This document shows positions 12,520 to 26,541 of a stretch of 64,000 nt of DNA, piece after piece (position 1 is the stretch's first letter; every line of letters starts with the position of its first letter). A program made the position numbers and the translations under genes. The stretch is from assembly GCA_949318235.1 (NCBI GenBank), contig CASGGR010000055.1, positions 186,001-250,000 on the forward strand, read 5' to 3'. The notes below the pieces were generated by a model. That model was not told the DNA's origin, did not search any database, and worked only from the letters and a program-made list of their open reading frames with translations. The stretch comes from Ecdyonurus torrentis. Taxonomy: Eukaryota; Arthropoda; Insecta; Ephemeroptera; Heptageniidae.

Positions 12520-13257
12520 ATGAAACAAAGTTTCTATTTCAAGAACCAAATGTTATTGAATGATAAAAATCATACTTTTTACACGATTAAAACTAGTTGT
12601 GATGATTTCTCAAAAACTAAGAATGCTACAGACTTACTATTTTACTCAAAACATAGCTTTTTCAATTCTCTACAAAAAAGATGTCTTGAACTTTTTTGCT
12701 CCGACGCATACTTTTTGGGTTATTGACAATTTTAGTTTTCACTCATCATGTAGCCAAACCAAGTCATGAAACAAAGTTTTTATTTCAAGAACCAAATGTT
12801 ATTGAATGATAAAAATCATACTTTTTACACGATTAAAACTAGTTTTGATGATTTCTCAAAAACTAAGAATGCTACAGACTTACTATTTTACTCAAAACAT
12901 AGCTTTTTCAATTCTCTACAAAAAAGATGTCTTGAACTTTTTTGCTCCGACGCATACTTTTTGGGTTATTGACAATTTTAGTTTTCACTCATCATGTAGC
13001 CAAACCGAGTCATGAAACAAAGTTTCTATTTCAAGAACCAAATGTTATTGAATGATAAAAATCATACTTTTTACACGATTAAAACTAGTTTTGATGATTT
13101 CTCAGAAACTAAGAATGCTACAGACATCAAATTCAACTCAAAACATAGCTTTTTCAATTCTCTACAAAAAAGATGTCTTGAACTTTTTTGTTTCGACGCA
13201 TACTTTTTGGGTTATTGACAATTTTAGTTTTCACTCATCATGTAGCCAAACCGAGTC
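12520..13257. repeat. Junction units U51-U53
   Basis: U51 and U52 repeat the pair U48-U49, extending a local 3-unit period. U53 is chimeric: its left part has the ATCAAATTCA box and G94, while its right part has T180, T182, T213 and G242 as in U36. The junction between the two parental types lies between p124 and p180 (about 13135 to 13191). Confidence 0.82.
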
Positions 13258-16200
13258 ATGAAACAAAGTTTCTATTTCAAGAACCAAATGTTATTGAATG
13301 ATAAAAATCATACTTTTTACACGATTAAAACTAGTTTTGATGATTTCTCAGAAACTAAGAATGCTACAGACATCAAATTCAACTCAAAACATAGCTTTTT
13401 CAATTCTCTACAAAAAAGATGTCTTGAACTTTTTTGCTCCGACGCATACTTTTTGGGTTATTGACAATTATAGTTTTCACTCATCATGTAGCCAAACCGA
13501 GTCATGAAACAAAGTTTCTATTTCAAGAACCAAATGTTATTGAATGATAAAAATCATACTTTTTACACGATTAAAACTAGTTTTGATGATTTCTCAGAAA
13601 CTAAGAATGCTACAGACATCAAATTCAACTCAAAACATAGCTTTTTCAATTCTCTACAAAAAAGATGTCTTGAACTTTTTTGCTCCGACGCATACTTTTT
13701 GGGTTATTGACAATTTTAGTTTTCACTCATCATGTAGCCAAACCAAGTCATGAAACAAAGTTTTTATTTCAAGAACCAAATGTTATTGAATGATAAAAAT
13801 CATACTTTTTACACGATTAAAACTAGTTTTGATGATTTCTCAAAAACTAAGAATGCTACAGACTTACTATTTTACTCAAAACATAGCTTTTTCAATTCTC
13901 TACAAAAAAGATGTCTTGAACTTTTTTGCTCCGACGCATACTTTATGGGTTATTGACAATTTTAGTTTTCACTCATCATGTAGCCAAACCGAGTCATGAA
14001 ACAAAGTTTCTATTTCAAGAACCAAATGTTATTGAATGATAAAAATCATACTTTTTACACGATTAAAACTAGTTTTGATGATTTCTCAGAAACTAAGAAT
14101 GCTACAGACATCAAATTCAACTCAAAACATAGCTTTTTTAATTCTCTACAAAAAAGATGTCTTGAACTTTTTTGCTCCGACGCATACTTTTTGGGTTATT
14201 GACAATTATAGTTTTCACTCATCATGTAGCCAAACCAAGTCATGAAACAAAGTTTCTATTTCAAGAACCAAATGTTATTGAATGATAAAAATCATACTTT
14301 TTACACGATTAAAACTAGTTTTGATGATTTCTCAGAAACTAAGAATGCTACAGACATCAAATTCGACTCAAAACATAGCTTTTTCAATTCTCTACAAAAA
14401 AGATGTCTTGAACTTTTTTGCTCCGACGCATACTTTTTGGGTTATTGACAATTTTAGTTTTCACTCATCATGTAGCCAAACCAAGTCATGAAACAAAGTT
14501 TTTATTTCAAGAACCAAATGTTATTGAATGATAAAAATCATACTTTTTACACGATTAAAACTAGTTTTGATGATTTCTCAAAAACTAAGAATGCTACAGA
14601 CTTACTATTTTACTCAAAACATAGCTTTTTCAATTCTCTACAAAAAAGATGTCTTGAACTTTTTTGCTCCGACGCATACTTTTTGGGTTATTGACAATTT
14701 TAGTTTTCACTCATCATGTAGCCAAACCGAGTCATGAAACAAAGTTTCTATTTCAAGAACCAAATGTTATTGAATGATAAAAATCATACTTTTTACACGA
14801 TTAAAACTAGTTTTGATGATTTCTCAGAAACTAAGAATGCTACAGACATCAAATTCAACTCAAAACATAGCTTTTTCAATTCTCTACAAAAAAGATGTCT
14901 TGAACTTTTTTGCTCCGACGCATACTTTATGGGTTATTGACAATTATAGTTTTCACTCATCATGTAGCCAAACCAAGTCATGAAACAAAGTTTTTATTTC
15001 AAGAACCAAATGTTATTGAATGATAAAAATCATACTTTTTACACGATTAAAACTAGTTTTGATGATTTCTCAAAAACTAAGAATGCTACAGACTTACTAT
15101 TTTACTCAAAACATAGCTTTTTCAATTCTCTACAAAAAAGATGTCTTGAACTTTTTTGCTCCGACGCATACTTTATGGGTTATTGACAATTTTAGTTTTC
15201 ACTCATCATGTAGCCAAACCGAGTCATGAAACAAAGTTTCTATTTCAAGAACCAAATGTTATTGAATGATAAAAATCATACTTTTTACACGATTAAAACT
15301 AGTTTTGATGATTTCTCAAAAACTAAGAATGCTACAGACTTACTATTTTACTCAAAACATAGCTTTTTCAATTCTCTACAAAAAAGATGTCTTGAACTTT
15401 TTTGCTCCGACGCATACTTTTTGGGTTATTGACAATTATAGTTTTCACTCATCATGTAGCCAAACCGAGTCATGAAACAAAGTTTTTATTTCAAGAACCA
15501 AATGTTATTGAATGATAAAAATCATACTTTTTACACGATTAAAACTAGTTTTGATGATTTCTCAAAAACTAAGAATGCTACAGACTTACTATTTTACTCA
15601 AAACATAGCTTTTTCAATTCTCTACAAAAAAGATGTCTTGAACTTTTTTGCTCCGACGCATACTTTTTGGGTTATTGACAATTTTAGTTTTCACTCATCA
15701 TGTAGCCAAACCGAGTCATGAAACAAAGTTTCTATTTCAAGAACCAAATGTTATTGAATGATAAAAATCATACTTTTTACACGATTAAAACTAGTTTTGA
15801 TGATTTCTCAGAAACTAAGAATGCTACAGACATCAAATTCAACTCAAAACATAGCTTTTTCAATTCTCTACAAAAAAGATGTCTTGAACTTTTTTGCTCC
15901 GACGCATACTTTTTGGGTTATTGACAATTATAGTTTTCACTCATCATGTAGCCAAACCAAGTCATGAAACAAAGTTTCTATTTCAAGAACCAAATGTTAT
16001 TGAATGATAAAAATCATACTTTTTACACGATTAAAACTAGTTGTGATGATTTCTCAAAAACTAAGAATGCTACAGACTTACTATTTTACTCAAAACATAG
16101 CTTTTTCAATTCTCTACAAAAAAGATGTCTTGAACTTTTTTGCTCCGACGCATACTTTTTGGGTTATTGACAATTTTAGTTTTCACTCATCATGTAGCCA

Positions 16201-16701
16201 AACCAAGTCATGAAACAAAGTTTTTATTTCAAGAACCAAATGTTATTGAATGATAAAAATCATACTTTTTACACGATTAAAACTAGTTTTGATGATTTCT
16301 CAAAAACTAAGAATGCTACAGACTTACTATTTTACTCAAAACATAGCTTTTTCAATTCTCTACAAAAAAGATGTCTTGAACTTTTTTGCTCCGACGCATA
16401 CTTTTTGGGTTATTGACAATTTTAGTTTTCACTCATCATGTAGCCAAACCGAGTCATGAAACAAAGTTTCTATTTCAAGAACCAAATGTTATTGAATGAT
16501 AAAAATCATACTTTTTACACGATTAAAACTAGTTTTGATGATTTCTCAGAAACTAAGAATGCTACAGACATCAAATTCAACTCAAAACATAGCTTTTTCA
16601 ATTCTCTACAAAAAAGATGTCTTGAACTTTTTTGCTCCGACGCATACTTTTTGGGTTATTGACAATTATAGTTTTCACTCATCATGTAGCCAAACCAAGT
16701 C
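13258..16701. repeat. 14-unit block, copy 3 (U54-U67)
   Basis: The order of variants is the same as U37-U50, 4,182 bp upstream. It includes the module T144 unit, G124 unit, plain unit, A196 unit, A196 unit (U57-U61), which also occurs at U5-U9, U40-U44 and U124-U128. It is followed by a G80+C169 unit and a hybrid-box unit (U68-U69), as at U35-U36. Confidence 0.86.
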
Positions 16702-18423
16702 ATGAAACAAAGTTTCTATTTCAAGAACCAAATGTTATTGAATGATAAAAATCATACTTTTTACACGATTAAAACTAGTTGTGATGATTTCTCAAAAACT
16801 AAGAATGCTACAGACTTACTATTTTACTCAAAACATAGCTTTTTCAATTCTCTACAAAAAAGATGTCTTCAACTTTTTTGCTCCGACGCATACTTTTTGG
16901 GTTATTGACAATTATAGTTTTCACTCATCATGTAGCCAAACCAAGTCATGAAACAAAGTTTCTATTTCAAGAACCAAATGTTATTGAATGATAAAAATCA
17001 TACTTTTTACACGATTAAAACTAGTTTTGATGATTTCTCAGAAACTAAGAATGCTACAGACTTACTATTTAACTCAAAACATAGCTTTTTCAATTCTCTA
17101 CAAAAAAGATGTCTTGAACTTTTTTGTTTCGACGCATACTTTTTGGGTTATTGACAATTTTAGTTTTCACTCATCATGTAGCCAAACCGAGTCATGAAAC
17201 AAAGTTTCTATTTCAAGAACCAAATGTTATTGAATGATAAAAATCATACTTTTTACACGATTAAAACTAGTTTTGATGATTTCTCAGAAACTAAGAATGC
17301 TACAGACATCAAATTCAACTCAAAACATAGCTTTTTCAATTCTCTACAAAAAAGATGTCTTGAACTTTTTTGCTCCGACGCATACTTTTTGGGTTATTGA
17401 CAATTTTAGTTTTCACTCATCATGTAGCCAAACCAAGTCATGAAACAAAGTTTTTATTTCAAGAACCAAATGTTATTGAATGATAAAAATCATACTTTTT
17501 ACACGATTAAAACTAGTTTTGATGATTTCTCAAAAACTAAGAATGCTACAGACTTACTATTTTACTCAAAACATAGCTTTTTCAATTCTCTACAAAAAAG
17601 ATGTCTTGAACTTTTTTGCTCCGACGCATACTTTATGGGTTATTGACAATTTTAGTTTTCACTCATCATGTAGCCAAACCGAGTCATGAAACAAAGTTTC
17701 TATTTCAAGAACCAAATGTTATTGAATGATAAAAATCATACTTTTTACACGATTAAAACTAGTTTTGATGATTTCTCAGAAACTAAGAATGCTACAGACA
17801 TCAAATTCAACTCAAAACATAGCTTTTTCAATTCTCTACAAAAAAGATGTCTTGAACTTTTTTGCTCCGACGCATACTTTTTGGGTTATTGACAATTTTA
17901 GTTTTCACTCATCATGTAGCCAAACCAAGTCATGAAACAAAGTTTTTATTTCAAGAACCAAATGTTATTGAATGATAAAAATCATACTTTTTACACGATT
18001 AAAACTAGTTTTGATGATTTCTCAAAAACTAAGAATGCTACAGACTTACTATTTTACTCAAAACATAGCTTTTTCAATTCTCTACAAAAAAGATGTCTTG
18101 AACTTTTTTGCTCCGACGCATACTTTATGGGTTATTGACAATTTTAGTTTTCACTCATCATGTAGCCAAACCGAGTCATGAAACAAAGTTTCTATTTCAA
18201 GAACCAAATGTTATTGAATGATAAAAATCATACTTTTTACACGATTAAAACTAGTTTTGATGATTTCTCAGAAACTAAGAATGCTACAGACATCAAATTC
18301 AACTCAAAACATAGCTTTTTTAATTCTCTACAAAAAAGATGTCTTGAACTTTTTTGCTCCGACGCATACTTTTTGGGTTATTGACAATTATAGTTTTCAC
18401 TCATCATGTAGCCAAACCAAGTC
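16702..18423. repeat. U68-U74 with a tandem dimer duplication
   Basis: U70-U71 (17194-17685) and U72-U73 (17686-18177) are the same pair of types repeated: an ATCAAATTCA-box unit with T213/A242, then an A196 unit with T213/G242. The repeat is 492 bp. U68-U69 form the G80+C169 unit followed by the hybrid-box T180/T182 unit, a pairing typical of the left half of the window. U74 is a T144 unit. Confidence 0.85.
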
Positions 18424-21400
18424 ATGAAACAAAGTTTCTATTTCAAGAACCAAATGTTATTGAATGATAAAAATCATACTTTTTACACGATTAAAACTAG
18501 TTTTGATGATTTCTCAGAAACTAAGAATGCTACAGACATCAAATTCGACTCAAAACATAGCTTTTTCAATTCTCTACAAAAAAGATGTCTTGAACTTTTT
18601 TGCTCCGACGCATACTTTTTGGGTTATTGACAATTTTAGTTTTCACTCATCATGTAGCCAAACCGAGTCATGAAACAAAGTTTCTATTTCAAGAACCAAA
18701 TGTTATTGAATGATAAAAATCATACTTTTTACACGATTAAAACTAGTTTTGATGATTTCTCAGAAACTAAGAATGCTACAGACATCAAATTCAACTCAAA
18801 ACATAGCTTTTTCAATTCTCTACAAAAAAGATGTCTTGAACTTTTTTGCTCCGACGCATACTTTTTGGGTTATTGACAATTATAGTTTTCACTCATCATG
18901 TAGCCAAACCAAGTCATGAAACAAAGTTTCTATTTCAAGAACCAAATGTTATTGAATGATAAAAATCATACTTTTTACACGATTAAAACTAGTTGTGATG
19001 ATTTCTCAAAAACTAAGAATGCTACAGACTTACTATTTTACTCAAAACATAGCTTTTTCAATTCTCTACAAAAAAGATGTCTTGAACTTTTTTGCTCCGA
19101 CGCATACTTTTTGGGTTATTGACAATTTTAGTTTTCACTCATCATGTAGCCAAACCAAGTCATGAAACAAAGTTTTTATTTCAAGAACCAAATGTTATTG
19201 AATGATAAAAATCATACTTTTTACACGATTAAAACTAGTTTTGATGATTTCTCAAAAACTAAGAATGCTACAGACTTACTATTTTACTCAAAACATAGCT
19301 TTTTCAATTCTCTACAAAAAAGATGTCTTGAACTTTTTTGCTCCGACGCATACTTTTTGGGTTATTGACAATTTTAGTTTTCACTCATCATGTAGCCAAA
19401 CCGAGTCATGAAACAAAGTTTCTATTTCAAGAACCAAATGTTATTGAATGATAAAAATCATACTTTTTACACGATTAAAACTAGTTTTGATGATTTCTCA
19501 GAAACTAAGAATGCTACAGACATCAAATTCAACTCAAAACATAGCTTTTTCAATTCTCTACAAAAAAGATGTCTTGAACTTTTTTGCTCCGACGCATACT
19601 TTTTGGGTTATTGACAATTATAGTTTTCACTCATCATGTAGCCAAACCAAGTCATGAAACAAAGTTTCTATTTCAAGAACCAAATGTTATTGAATGATAA
19701 AAATCATACTTTTTACACGATTAAAACTAGTTGTGATGATTTCTCAAAAACTAAGAATGCTACAGACTTACTATTTTACTCAAAACATAGCTTTTTCAAT
19801 TCTCTACAAAAAAGATGTCTTCAACTTTTTTGCCCCGACGCATACTTTTTGGGTTATTGACAATTATAGTTTTCACTCATCATGTAGCCAAACCAAGTCA
19901 TGAAACAAAGTTTCTATTTCAAGAACCAAATGTTATTGAATGATAAAAATCATACTTTTTACACGATTAAAACTAGTTTTGATGATTTCTCAGAAACTAA
20001 GAATGCTACAGACTTACTATTTAACTCAAAACATAGCTTTTTCAATTCTCTACAAAAAAGATGTCTTGAACTTTTTTGTTTCGACGCATACTTTTTGGGT
20101 TATTGACAATTTTAGTTTTCACTCATCATGTAGCCAAACCGAGTCATGAAACAAAGTTTCTATTTCAAGAACCAAATGTTATTGAATGATAAAAATCATA
20201 CTTTTTACACGATTAAAACTAGTTTTGATGATTTCTCAGAAACTAAGAATGCTACAGACATCAAATTCAACTCAAAACATAGCTTTTTTAATTCTCTACA
20301 AAAAAGATGTCTTGAACTTTTTTGCTCCGACGCATACTTTTTGGGTTATTGACAATTTTAGTTTTCACTCATCATGTAGCCAAACCAAGTCATGAAACAA
20401 AGTTTCTATTTCAAGAACCAAATGTTATTGAATGATAAAAATCATACTTTTTACACGATTAAAACTAGTTTTGATGATTTCTCAGAAACTAAGAATGCTA
20501 CAGACATCAAATTCGACTCAAAACATAGCTTTTTCAATTCTCTACAAAAAAGATGTCTTGAACTTTTTTGCTCCGACGCATACTTTTTGGGTTATTGACA
20601 ATTTTAGTTTTCACTCATCATGTAGCCAAACCGAGTCATGAAACAAAGTTTCTATTTCAAGAACCAAATGTTATTGAATGATAAAAATCATACTTTTTAC
20701 ACGATTAAAACTAGTTTTGATGATTTCTCAGAAACTAAGAATGCTACAGACATCAAATTCAACTCAAAACATAGCTTTTTCAATTCTCTACAAAAAAGAT
20801 GTCTTGAACTTTTTTGCTCCGACGCATACTTTTTGGGTTATTGACAATTATAGTTTTCACTCATCATGTAGCCAAACCAAGTCATGAAACAAAGTTTCTA
20901 TTTCAAGAACCAAATGTTATTGAATGATAAAAATCATACTTTTTACACGATTAAAACTAGTTGTGATGATTTCTCAAAAACTAAGAATGCTACAGACTTA
21001 CTATTTTACTCAAAACATAGCTTTTTCAATTCTCTACAAAAAAGATGTCTTGAACTTTTTTGCTCCGACGCATACTTTTTGGGTTATTGACAATTTTAGT
21101 TTTCACTCATCATGTAGCCAAACCAAGTCATGAAACAAAGTTTTTATTTCAAGAACCAAATGTTATTGAATGATAAAAATCATACTTTTTACACGATTAA
21201 AACTAGTTTTGATGATTTCTCAAAAACTAAGAATGCTACAGACTTACTATTTTACTCAAAACATAGCTTTTTCAATTCTCTACAAAAAAGATGTCTTGAA
21301 CTTTTTTGCTCCGACGCATACTTTTTGGGTTATTGACAATTTTAGTTTTCACTCATCATGTAGCCAAACCGAGTCATGAAACAAAGTTTCTATTTCAAGA

Positions 21401-22113
21401 ACCAAATGTTATTGAATGATAAAAATCATACTTTTTACACGATTAAAACTAGTTTTGATGATTTCTCAGAAACTAAGAATGCTACAGACATCAAATTCAA
21501 CTCAAAACATAGCTTTTTCAATTCTCTACAAAAAAGATGTCTTGAACTTTTTTGCTCCGACGCATACTTTTTGGGTTATTGACAATTATAGTTTTCACTC
21601 ATCATGTAGCCAAACCAAGTCATGAAACAAAGTTTCTATTTCAAGAACCAAATGTTATTGAATGATAAAAATCATACTTTTTACACGATTAAAACTAGTT
21701 GTGATGATTTCTCAAAAACTAAGAATGCTACAGACTTACTATTTTACTCAAAACATAGCTTTTTCAATTCTCTACAAAAAAGATGTCTTCAACTTTTTTG
21801 CCCCGACGCATACTTTTTGGGTTATTGACAATTATAGTTTTCACTCATCATGTAGCCAAACCAAGTCATGAAACAAAGTTTCTATTTCAAGAACCAAATG
21901 TTATTGAATGATAAAAATCATACTTTTTACACGATTAAAACTAGTTTTGATGATTTCTCAGAAACTAAGAATGCTACAGACTTACTATTTAACTCAAAAC
22001 ATAGCTTTTTCAATTCTCTACAAAAAAGATGTCTTGAACTTTTTTGTTTCGACGCATACTTTTTGGGTTATTGACAATTTTAGTTTTCACTCATCATGTA
22101 GCCAAACCGAGTC
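18424..22113. repeat. 8-unit duplication (U75-U81, U83-U89), 1,968-bp spacing
   Basis: U75-U81 and U83-U89 have the same seven types in order. The marker is a T-to-C change at p181, at 19834 in U80 and 21802 in U88; I saw it in no other unit. Its presence in both copies, exactly 1,968 bp apart, shows that the duplication came after the mutation. The unit between the copies, U82, is chimeric: it carries T144 like U74 but T213 instead of A213. Confidence 0.9.
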
Positions 22114-25100
22114 ATGAAACAAAGTTTCTATTTCAAGAACCAAATGTTATTGAATGATAAAAATCATACTTTTTACACGATTAAAACTAGTTTTGATGAT
22201 TTCTCAGAAACTAAGAATGCTACAGACATCAAATTCAACTCAAAACATAGCTTTTTCAATTCTCTACAAAAAAGATGTCTTGAACTTTTTTGCTCCGACG
22301 CATACTTTTTGGGTTATTGACAATTTTAGTTTTCACTCATCATGTAGCCAAACCAAGTCATGAAACAAAGTTTTTATTTCAAGAACCAAATGTTATTGAA
22401 TGATAAAAATCATACTTTTTACACGATTAAAACTAGTTTTGATGATTTCTCAAAAACTAAGAATGCTACAGACTTACTATTTTACTCAAAACATAGCTTT
22501 TTCAATTCTCTACAAAAAAGATGTCTTGAACTTTTTTGCTCCGACGCATACTTTTTGGGTTATTGACAATTTTAGTTTTCACTCATCATGTAGCCAAACC
22601 GAGTCATGAAACAAAGTTTCTATTTCAAGAACCAAATGTTATTGAATGATAAAAATCATACTTTTTACACGATTAAAACTAGTTTTGATGATTTCTCAGA
22701 AACTAAGAATGCTACAGACATCAAATTCAACTCAAAACATAGCTTTTTCAATTCTCTACAAAAAAGATGTCTTGAACTTTTTTGCTCCGACGCATACTTT
22801 TTGGGTTATTGACAATTATAGTTTTCACTCATCATGTAGCCAAACCAAGTCATGAAACAAAGTTTCTATTTCAAGAACCAAATGTTATTGAATGATAAAA
22901 ATCATACTTTTTACACGATTAAAACTAGTTGTGATGATTTCTCAAAAACTAAGAATGCTACAGACTTACTATTTTACTCAAAACATAGCTTTTTCAATTC
23001 TCTACAAAAAAGATGTCTTCAACTTTTTTGCTCCGACGCATACTTTTTGGGTTATTGACAATTATAGTTTTCACTCATCATGTAGCCAAACCAAGTCATG
23101 AAACAAAGTTTCTATTTCAAGAACCAAATGTTATTGAATGATAAAAATCATACTTTTTACACGATTAAAACTAGTTGTGATGATTTCTCAAAAACTAAGA
23201 ATGCTACAGACTTACTATTTTACTCAAAACATAGCTTTTTCAATTCTCTACAAAAAAGATGTCTTGAACTTTTTTGCTCCGACGCATACTTTTTGGGTTA
23301 TTGACAATTTTAGTTTTCACTCATCATGTAGCCAAACCAAGTCATGAAACAAAGTTTTTATTTCAAGAACCAAATGTTATTGAATGATAAAAATCATACT
23401 TTTTACACGATTAAAACTAGTTTTGATGATTTCTCAAAAACTAAGAATGCTACAGACTTACTATTTTACTCAAAACATAGCTTTTTCAATTCTCTACAAA
23501 AAAGATGTCTTGAACTTTTTTGCTCCGACGCATACTTTTTGGGTTATTGACAATTTTAGTTTTCACTCATCATGTAGCCAAACCGAGTCATGAAACAAAG
23601 TTTCTATTTCAAGAACCAAATGTTATTGAATGATAAAAATCATACTTTTTACACGATTAAAACTAGTTTTGATGATTTCTCAGAAACTAAGAATGCTACA
23701 GACATCAAATTCAACTCAAAACATAGCTTTTTCAATTCTCTACAAAAAAGATGTCTTGAACTTTTTTGCTCCGACGCATACTTTTTGGGTTATTGACAAT
23801 TATAGTTTTCACTCATCATGTAGCCAAACCAAGTCATGAAACAAAGTTTTTATTTCAAGAACCAAATGTTATTGAATGATAAAAATCATACTTTTTACAC
23901 GATTAAAACTAGTTTTGATGATTTCTCAAAAACTAAGAATGCTACAGACTTACTATTTTACTCAAAACATAGCTTTTTCAATTCTCTACAAAAAAGATGT
24001 CTTGAACTTTTTTGCTCCGACGCATACTTTTTGGGTTATTGACAATTTTAGTTTTCACTCATCATGTAGCCAAACCGAGTCATGAAACAAAGTTTCTATT
24101 TCAAGAACCAAATGTTATTGAATGATAAAAATCATACTTTTTACACGATTAAAACTAGTTTTGATGATTTCTCAGAAACTAAGAATGCTACAGACATCAA
24201 ATTCAACTCAAAACATAGCTTTTTCAATTCTCTACAAAAAAGATGTCTTGAACTTTTTTGCTCCGACGCATACTTTTTGGGTTATTGACAATTATAGTTT
24301 TCACTCATCATGTAGCCAAACCAAGTCATGAAACAAAGTTTCTATTTCAAGAACCAAATGTTATTGAATGATAAAAATCATACTTTTTACACGATTAAAA
24401 CTAGTTGTGATGATTTCTCAAAAACTAAGAATGCTACAGACTTACTATTTTACTCAAAACATAGCTTTTTCAATTCTCTACAAAAAAGATGTCTTCAACT
24501 TTTTTGCTCCGACGCATACTTTTTGGGTTATTGACAATTATAGTTTTCACTCATCATGTAGCCAAACCAAGTCATGAAACAAAGTTTCTATTTCAAGAAC
24601 CAAATGTTATTGAATGATAAAAATCATACTTTTTACACGATTAAAACTAGTTGTGATGATTTCTCAAAAACTAAGAATGCTACAGACTTACTATTTTACT
24701 CAAAACATAGCTTTTTCAATTCTCTACAAAAAAGATGTCTTGAACTTTTTTGCTCCGACGCATACTTTTTGGGTTATTGACAATTTTAGTTTTCACTCAT
24801 CATGTAGCCAAACCAAGTCATGAAACAAAGTTTTTATTTCAAGAACCAAATGTTATTGAATGATAAAAATCATACTTTTTACACGATTAAAACTAGTTTT
24901 GATGATTTCTCAAAAACTAAGAATGCTACAGACTTACTATTTTACTCAAAACATAGCTTTTTCAATTCTCTACAAAAAAGATGTCTTGAACTTTTTTGCT
25001 CCGACGCATACTTTTTGGGTTATTGACAATTTTAGTTTTCACTCATCATGTAGCCAAACCGAGTCATGAAACAAAGTTTCTATTTCAAGAACCAAATGTT

Positions 25101-26541
25101 ATTGAATGATAAAAATCATACTTTTTACACGATTAAAACTAGTTTTGATGATTTCTCAGAAACTAAGAATGCTACAGACATCAAATTCAACTCAAAACAT
25201 AGCTTTTTCAATTCTCTACAAAAAAGATGTCTTGAACTTTTTTGCTCCGACGCATACTTTTTGGGTTATTGACAATTATAGTTTTCACTCATCATGTAGC
25301 CAAACCAAGTCATGAAACAAAGTTTTTATTTCAAGAACCAAATGTTATTGAATGATAAAAATCATACTTTTTACACGATTAAAACTAGTTTTGATGATTT
25401 CTCAAAAACTAAGAATGCTACAGACTTACTATTTTACTCAAAACATAGCTTTTTCAATTCTCTACAAAAAAGATGTCTTGAACTTTTTTGCTCCGACGCA
25501 TACTTTTTGGGTTATTGACAATTTTAGTTTTCACTCATCATGTAGCCAAACCGAGTCATGAAACAAAGTTTCTATTTCAAGAACCAAATGTTATTGAATG
25601 ATAAAAATCATACTTTTTACACGATTAAAACTAGTTTTGATGATTTCTCAGAAACTAAGAATGCTACAGACATCAAATTCAACTCAAAACATAGCTTTTT
25701 CAATTCTCTACAAAAAAGATGTCTTGAACTTTTTTGCTCCGACGCATACTTTTTGGGTTATTGACAATTATAGTTTTCACTCATCATGTAGCCAAACCAA
25801 GTCATGAAACAAAGTTTCTATTTCAAGAACCAAATGTTATTGAATGATAAAAATCATACTTTTTACACGATTAAAACTAGTTGTGATGATTTCTCAAAAA
25901 CTAAGAATGCTACAGACTTACTATTTTACTCAAAACATAGCTTTTTCAATTCTCTACAAAAAAGATGTCTTCAACTTTTTTGCTCCGACGCATACTTTTT
26001 GGGTTATTGACAATTATAGTTTTCACTCATCATGTAGCCAAACCAAGTCATGAAACAAAGTTTCTATTTCAAGAACCAAATGTTATTGAATGATAAAAAT
26101 CATACTTTTTACACGATTAAAACTAGTTGTGATGATTTCTCAAAAACTAAGAATGCTACAGACTTACTATTTTACTCAAAACATAGCTTTTTCAATTCTC
26201 TACAAAAAAGATGTCTTGAACTTTTTTGCTCCGACGCATACTTTTTGGGTTATTGACAATTTTAGTTTTCACTCATCATGTAGCCAAACCAAGTCATGAA
26301 ACAAAGTTTTTATTTCAAGAACCAAATGTTATTGAATGATAAAAATCATACTTTTTACACGATTAAAACTAGTTTTGATGATTTCTCAAAAACTAAGAAT
26401 GCTACAGACTTACTATTTTACTCAAAACATAGCTTTTTCAATTCTCTACAAAAAAGATGTCTTGAACTTTTTTGCTCCGACGCATACTTTTTGGGTTATT
26501 GACAATTTTAGTTTTCACTCATCATGTAGCCAAACCGAGTC
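22114..26541. repeat. U90 plus 6-unit higher-order repeat, about 2.8 copies
   Basis: From U91 (22360) to U107 (26541) the unit types recur every six units (1,476 bp): plain TTACTATTTT unit, ATCAAATTCA unit with A213/A242, G80+C169 unit, G80 unit, plain TTACTATTTT unit, ATCAAATTCA unit with A213/A242. The series breaks at U108. U90 resembles U70 and joins this block to the 8-unit duplication. Confidence 0.88.
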
